DNA of 64,000 nt. Origin: Bdellovibrionales bacterium (GTDB lineage Bacteria > Bdellovibrionota > Bdellovibrionia > Bdellovibrionales > JAMPXM01). The stretch lies in contig SYLX01000208.1 of NCBI GenBank assembly GCA_005808505.1, forward strand, positions 36,190 to 100,189, given 5' to 3'. The position numbers were made by a program, and so were the translations under genes. The notes beneath the pieces are model-generated. The model worked only from the letters and a program-made list of their open reading frames with translations. It was not told the DNA's origin and did no database searches. This document shows, in pieces, positions 60,762 through 64,000 of this stretch (within the stretch, counting starts at the first letter, position 1; each line of letters opens with the position of its first letter).

Positions 60762-61133
60762 ATGAAATTCCTGATTGCCGCCCTTTCGATTTTTTCCATC
60801 TCACAAGCTAGCCATGCCGAGATCGAGCAACGCCCCATGGAACCAACGGCGGCAATCGAGAGCAAGCTGAATGAATCCATTCCGAGCGCAAACGAGACAC
60901 GTAATGCGGTTGTTGTTCTCAACGACGAACTTAATCTCAATCTCTCTAGCGAACAGGTCAGCGAGATTGCAAAGTCGGCGGACGCTGATCTTTCGAAATC
61001 GATCGTCGAACTTCGCAATTCGCTTTCCGATTTGAAGTTGATGTACCTGAAGTACGGAAAAAAGCTTTCCGAGGATAAAGCTTACAGTGCGGAGATTCGC
61101 GAGATCTTGTTGTCGTCGATCAGCACGAAATAA
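60762..61133 (+). CDS. Small secreted helical protein
   Basis: GGAGAAAAAG stands directly before the ATG. A signal peptide (MKFLIAALSIFSISQASHA) is followed by 104 residues without cysteine. The body is helical: AIESKLNESIPSANETRNAV, VLNDELNLNLSSEQVSEIAK, SIVELRNSLSDLKLMYLKYG. A strong Rho-independent terminator follows the stop by 26 bases. No family is recognised. Confidence 0.75.
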   Translation: MKFLIAALSIFSISQASHAEIEQRPMEPTAAIESKLNESIPSANETRNAVVVLNDELNLNLSSEQVSEIAKSADADLSKSIVELRNSLSDLKLMYLKYGKKLSEDKAYSAEIREILLSSISTK

Positions 61134-61158
61134 CTATCGAAGATTCCTTAGAAGAAGA

Positions 61159-61190
61159 AAAAGCCGCTTGCGAATCCAAGCGGCTTTTTT
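61159..61190 (+). terminator. Strong Rho-independent terminator
   Basis: A 12-bp stem (AAAAGCCGCTTG paired with CAAGCGGCTTTT) with a 6-nt loop is followed by T residues. On the minus strand the preceding A-run gives a T-run too, so it can end both the small secreted gene and the convergent esterase gene. Confidence 0.9.
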
Positions 61191-61273
61191 GCTTATGGAT
61201 CACGACGTATTTCAAACCTAAATCCTGAGAGCTTATAAGATCGCGCTGTTTCGGAATCGATCGGGAAGACGGC

Positions 61274-62413
61274 TTAAAAGTTTGTGTAATTAGCCTGATC
61301 GTAGCCGTAATCGATCGCTCTTTGATTGGCGATGATGTTGTTGTGTTCGCGGCAGGCTGGGGCTGAATTCGCGAGTCGAGTCCTTGCGGGAGTTCCATCC
61401 GCAGGTATCAGCCCTGCGGCTTCAAAGAATTCGTCGAAATCTGCCACGGCCTCTTTATAGGAATGGGCGTCTTGGACGTTCCCAATTTCCTGACTCAGAA
61501 ATGAGTGTTCTCGTCCAACGTACTCTTTCAAAGTACAGCCGGTGAGTTCGCAGAAATCTCGGGTTCGGCCAATCGGCGTAAGCGGCTGCGAATCAGCAGT
61601 GCCCGCGAGAATTAGGGTCGTCGGAAGATTTTGTTTGAAGAGCTTGGTCGGTGATAAGAGCGGAAGGTCGATGACTCCTGGGATGACCGTTTCGACAACT
61701 GGGTAAACAACGGCAATTGCCGAGGGGAGGGTTGAAACCTTCGCCGGAACGCCTTCTTCATCATTCACTCGATCGATGAGAGCCGTGGAGAGCGCAAGGT
61801 GACCACCGGCGGAGTCTCCCATGGCCGCGATGTTTTGCGCATCGATTCCAAGCGATTCGGCGTTCGAGCGCAGCCAACGCATGGCAGAGCGTGCGTCGGC
61901 AACGGCTTCGGCTACGCCCGTTCGATGAAACTTGTTGAGGCGGTACTGAAAGCTCACCGTCACCGCTCCGCGAGAAGCGAAGTAAAAAGCAGGTCCAAAC
62001 CAAAACGTGGGTGCGCCATCGCCCCAGCCGCCGCCATGAAACATGGCGATTCCCGGTTTATTGGCGGCAGAGCCTTCCGTTCGATGCACGTAAGCTCGAA
62101 GGCTGACCGTTCGGCCGAGCTCGGGGACGAAGATGCGTTTGTAGACGAACACTTTCTGAATAACATTCGGGCCTCCGGCGAAACAGTTGGGAGTCGAGAT
62201 GTCTTCGTAATGTTCAAACACTAATGCTGATTTGTTTACGGGAGAGGGTAAAGCATCCGGAACTGGAGTTGCTTCGGGCATCGCTGTGGGAATGCCGGAG
62301 GGGTTGAGGGATTGTTTCTCGGAATTACCAGGCGACGAAAAGCTCGCGGAACAGTTTTGAAACGCCAATAAAAGCGCGATTCCCGAAAGGCCTAGAATGA
62401 TGTTCCGCTGCAT
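61274..62413 (-). CDS. HSL-type alpha/beta hydrolase lipoprotein with FQNC lipobox
   Basis: AAGGA precedes the ATG. N-terminus ILGLSGIALLLAFQNCSASF has the FQNC lipobox (Cys21), followed by a Pro-rich linker. The catalytic domain follows the hormone-sensitive lipase/esterase pattern: FHGGGW (126-130, oxyanion hole), YRLNKFHRT, nucleophile Ser201 in GDSAGG, late acid in AGTADSQPL and His in GREHSFL. It should hydrolyse esters at the cell surface. A C-terminal tail of about 45 residues (REHNNIIANQRAIDYGYDQA) is unusual and might bind a partner. It shares the terminator at 61159. Confidence 0.9.
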   Translation of the reverse strand: MQRNIILGLSGIALLLAFQNCSASFSSPGNSEKQSLNPSGIPTAMPEATPVPDALPSPVNKSALVFEHYEDISTPNCFAGGPNVIQKVFVYKRIFVPELGRTVSLRAYVHRTEGSAANKPGIAMFHGGGWGDGAPTFWFGPAFYFASRGAVTVSFQYRLNKFHRTGVAEAVADARSAMRWLRSNAESLGIDAQNIAAMGDSAGGHLALSTALIDRVNDEEGVPAKVSTLPSAIAVVYPVVETVIPGVIDLPLLSPTKLFKQNLPTTLILAGTADSQPLTPIGRTRDFCELTGCTLKEYVGREHSFLSQEIGNVQDAHSYKEAVADFDEFFEAAGLIPADGTPARTRLANSAPACREHNNIIANQRAIDYGYDQANYTNF

Positions 62414-62652
62414 GTCCTTAGGTTATCACTTGAGATGTCGTCGCTCTATCTGGCTTAGCGAATATCCCACTTCGAGACGCTTACAAGATTATTCCGGGGT
62501 GGCTCAGTAGTGGCTCTGTGGTAGCTCCGTGGCGATTCAAATCGAGCGTCGGTTTTCCTCTGGGTGAGAACGTCAGATTTTTACGGGCTCTAACGAAGAA
62601 AGCCGCCGACATCGAATGCAGCGGCTTTTCCGCGGAAATCAAAATCGAAGGA

Positions 62653-62997
62653 TCAATGAGAGATCGTGCACTCGAACTCTTCGGTCGTTCCGTTGCTTCC
62701 GCGATACGTAGCCGAAGTTGTTGTGTCGTTCTCCGAGATCGTGCCTCTGACAATGATGGAATTTTTGTTGTTACCTTCTTCTTGATAGACCATTTGAACT
62801 GGATAGGACTCAAGATCCATTGAATAGTTGAACTTTGTCCAAGCGTCGTTATCGAAAAGCTCGATTTGTTTTCCAGCGAAAATTCCCGTGATTGTCCACT
62901 CGGGGCTTTCAACACCAGTACACTCGAGTTGAGCGGATTTCGCGAATGCAGACGTTGTTAGAAGAAGTGTAGGGAGAACGAGCAAGAACTTTTTCAT
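62653..62997 (-). CDS. Small secreted protein, unknown
   Basis: The ATG at 62997 has AGGAG about eight bases before it and a signal peptide follows (MKKFLLVLPTLLLTTSAFA). The mature protein of about 95 residues has two cysteines near its ends (LECTGVE and FECTISH), likely paired. Strands such as WTITGIFAGKQIELFDND and SATYRGSNGTTEEFEC suggest a small beta-barrel of the lipocalin type. No family name can be given. Confidence 0.8.
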   Translation of the reverse strand: MKKFLLVLPTLLLTTSAFAKSAQLECTGVESPEWTITGIFAGKQIELFDNDAWTKFNYSMDLESYPVQMVYQEEGNNKNSIIVRGTISENDTTTSATYRGSNGTTEEFECTISH

Positions 62998-63226
62998 CCA
63001 AGGACTCCTCAAAAGGTCTTTGTTTAGTTTGAGGCAATGACTGCATCCCTTGTGCCAGATTAGTGCGCCTGTTTGATGGATTCTCTCGGTGCTCGCGCAT
63101 GAAATTAGGTAAGAGTGGCGCCAGGATGGGGCGAGGCAATCGGTATCGCAGTGGAATCCATCACCGATTCAAGATTGACGACAAGGCGGGCCGGCTCGAC
63201 GATGGTAGTCACGGAGGGCATGATTC

Positions 63227-63421
63227 ATGTCTCACGTTGCCTTTAAAATTTACGCAGTTTCAGTAGGAGCAGGCTCTGCGATGGCATCTCGCACGAGAGG
63301 CGTCAGTCCAAACGACGACAACGTGCTGTTGACCTTCGTCGTTATGGCAACTGTTGCAATTGTCCTGGTCATCGCGCTGAAGGTCGTCATCGGTAAGGGC
63401 AAATTACCTTGGAAGTTTTAA
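63227..63421 (+). CDS. Small membrane protein
   Basis: GGAGGG eight bases before the ATG supports translation. 64 residues: a polar N-terminus of about 30, then one membrane helix (VLLTFVVMATVAIVLVIALK) and a short basic tail. Internal ATG at codon 19 is possible. The role is unknown. A GGTGCC repeat follows the stop. Confidence 0.6.
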   Translation: MSHVAFKIYAVSVGAGSAMASRTRGVSPNDDNVLLTFVVMATVAIVLVIALKVVIGKGKLPWKF

Positions 63422-63462
63422 GATTCGGCCGCAACAGGGATCGCTAACCTAAGTAGCGCAGC

Positions 63463-63510
63463 GCATCCCGCAAAGGTGCCAGGCACCATTTGGCGGGCAC
63501 CATTTGGCGG
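63463..63510 (+). repeat. GGTGCCAGGCACC repeat, copy 4, with partial duplication
   Basis: CCCGCAAAGGTGCC and GGCACCATTTGGCGGG form an imperfect palindrome. The right half, GGCACCATTTGGCGG, occurs a second time directly behind, at about 63496-63510. It lies between a plus-strand and a minus-strand gene end. Confidence 0.8.
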
Positions 63511-63534
63511 ACATTCCGGAGCTAAAGACGCAAC

Positions 63535-64000
63535 CTAGTCCTTCACGCTGTACCAACCGTTGATCATAAACGCTTGGAAGAAGCGCACGGGAAGCTGTAA
63601 TCCAGATTGCTTGAGAAACGACTCGGTTTCCGATGGTGAGAGGATCGAGAGAGCTTCTTTCAACATCTTCGGAAGCGCGGCCAAAGATTCAGGCGTGGCA
63701 CCCATCAGTTTTTGAACGGCTTCCCAGTTGGTTAACATCGAAGGGAACTCCGCCGAATCTAAATCATAGCTGATCTCCGCATTGACTAAATAGCCTCCGC
63801 TGCGAAGTCGATCGACCATGCATTGATAGAAAGCAACTCGTTCATCACGCTTTACGAAGTGGGCCACGAGAACACTCAGGGCCGCATCAAATCGAGCTTC
63901 CTTCGGGGCGTCTTCAACGTACCCCAGGATAAATTCACATCGGTCCGCAGCGCCCGCTGATGTAAGTCGTTCGCGGCAAACATTGAGCATCGCTTCCGAA
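63535..64000 (-). CDS. Class I SAM-dependent methyltransferase, N-terminus cut by window end
   Basis: The frame is open to the window edge, so the true start and motif I lie outside. Visible: MLNVCRERLTSAGAADRCEF (end of the cofactor-binding half, preceding the acidic loop), GYVEDAPKEARFDAALSVLV (motif following the acidic residue), AHFVKRDERVAFYQCMVDRL and RSGGYLVNAEISYDL. The C-terminal ~65 residues (TNWEAVQKLMGATPESLAAL, FFQAFMINGW) are helical. It resembles class I methyltransferases that modify small molecules. The substrate is unknown. Confidence 0.85.
   Translation of the reverse strand, partial: SEAMLNVCRERLTSAGAADRCEFILGYVEDAPKEARFDAALSVLVAHFVKRDERVAFYQCMVDRLRSGGYLVNAEISYDLDSAEFPSMLTNWEAVQKLMGATPESLAALPKMLKEALSILSPSETESFLKQSGLQLPVRFFQAFMINGWYSVKD

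Noticed and set aside
62481..62915. Minus-strand frame of 144 codons
   Set aside because: Overlaps the supported small secreted gene at 62653-62997 in another frame and has low-complexity Ser/Arg composition.
1..64000. CRISPR arrays, tRNA or rRNA genes, riboswitches, transposases, phage genes
   Set aside because: Looked for regularly spaced repeats, cloverleaf-like ends, and integrase or transposase motifs; none seen. Short or degenerate RNA elements could be missed by eye.

Overview
The window looks like a chromosomal stretch of a Bdellovibrionota-type bacterium (Bdellovibrio/Oligoflexia relatives). This is an inference from protein style. Many gene products are secreted, four carry a lipoprotein-like N-terminus ending in (F/Y)QNC, and there is a DUF1552/DUF1592 pair, WG-repeat and TPR-winged-helix proteins, CheA-like and chemotaxis signalling, and many lineage-specific secreted proteins of unknown function. 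Base composition is close to half G+C by eye. No rRNA, tRNA, CRISPR array or transposase was found.

Layout. 0-6.3 kb: the end of an unknown gene, a secreted protein ending in NGGRPF, a LemA gene overlapping a large GIDE/EF-hand/Sel1/PDZ protein, and small secreted proteins. 6.5-15.4 kb: extracellular-polymer functions (two right-handed beta-helix proteins, one with a CBM6-like domain and a Pro-Thr linker), a TIMP/NTR-like protein, a (Y)QNC lipoprotein, a TPR-winged-helix regulator and a lipoprotein hydrolase. 15.5-20 kb: a coiled-coil membrane protein, a chemotaxis receptor, an orphan GspC-like PDZ protein and a secreted serine protease. 20-25.7 kb: small secreted and membrane proteins, a relic of a WG-repeat gene, and a YidC-like membrane protein coupled to an FQNC lipoprotein. 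26-28.6 kb: a family-8 polysaccharide lyase with a duplicated C-terminal module. 28.6-35.8 kb: a second NGGRPF protein, a HAD phosphatase, an intact WG-repeat protein, DUF1428 and RRM proteins, and an ArsR-SRPBCC operon with a palindromic operator over its start codon. 36-42.9 kb: an exported SelO-like pseudokinase, a VOC protein, signal peptidase I and an orphan MrcB_N (DUF3578) domain. 43-53.4 kb: a large secreted protein, a 7TM-PAS-HPt-ATPase kinase, the DUF1592/DUF1552 pair and a cytochrome c. 53.4-64 kb: two families of palindromic repeats among a hydrolase, a DUF2087 regulator, lipoproteins, a response regulator without phospho-acceptor, a CpaF-like ATPase with an altered Walker A, a permuted NlpC/P60 protein, an HSL-type esterase and a methyltransferase cut by the window end.

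How it fits together. The common theme is the envelope and the outside of the cell: well over half of the genes have signal peptides, lipoboxes or membrane segments. The polysaccharide lyase, beta-helix proteins, protease and hydrolases would break down polymers or prey/host envelope. The MCP and the CheA-like kinase would sense the surroundings. Signal peptidase I and the YidC-like protein belong to export. Most genes are single or in pairs, so functional links between neighbours are mostly inference. The best-supported pairs are LemA with its partner, ArsR with SRPBCC, DUF1592 with DUF1552, and the FQNC lipoprotein with the YidC-like protein.
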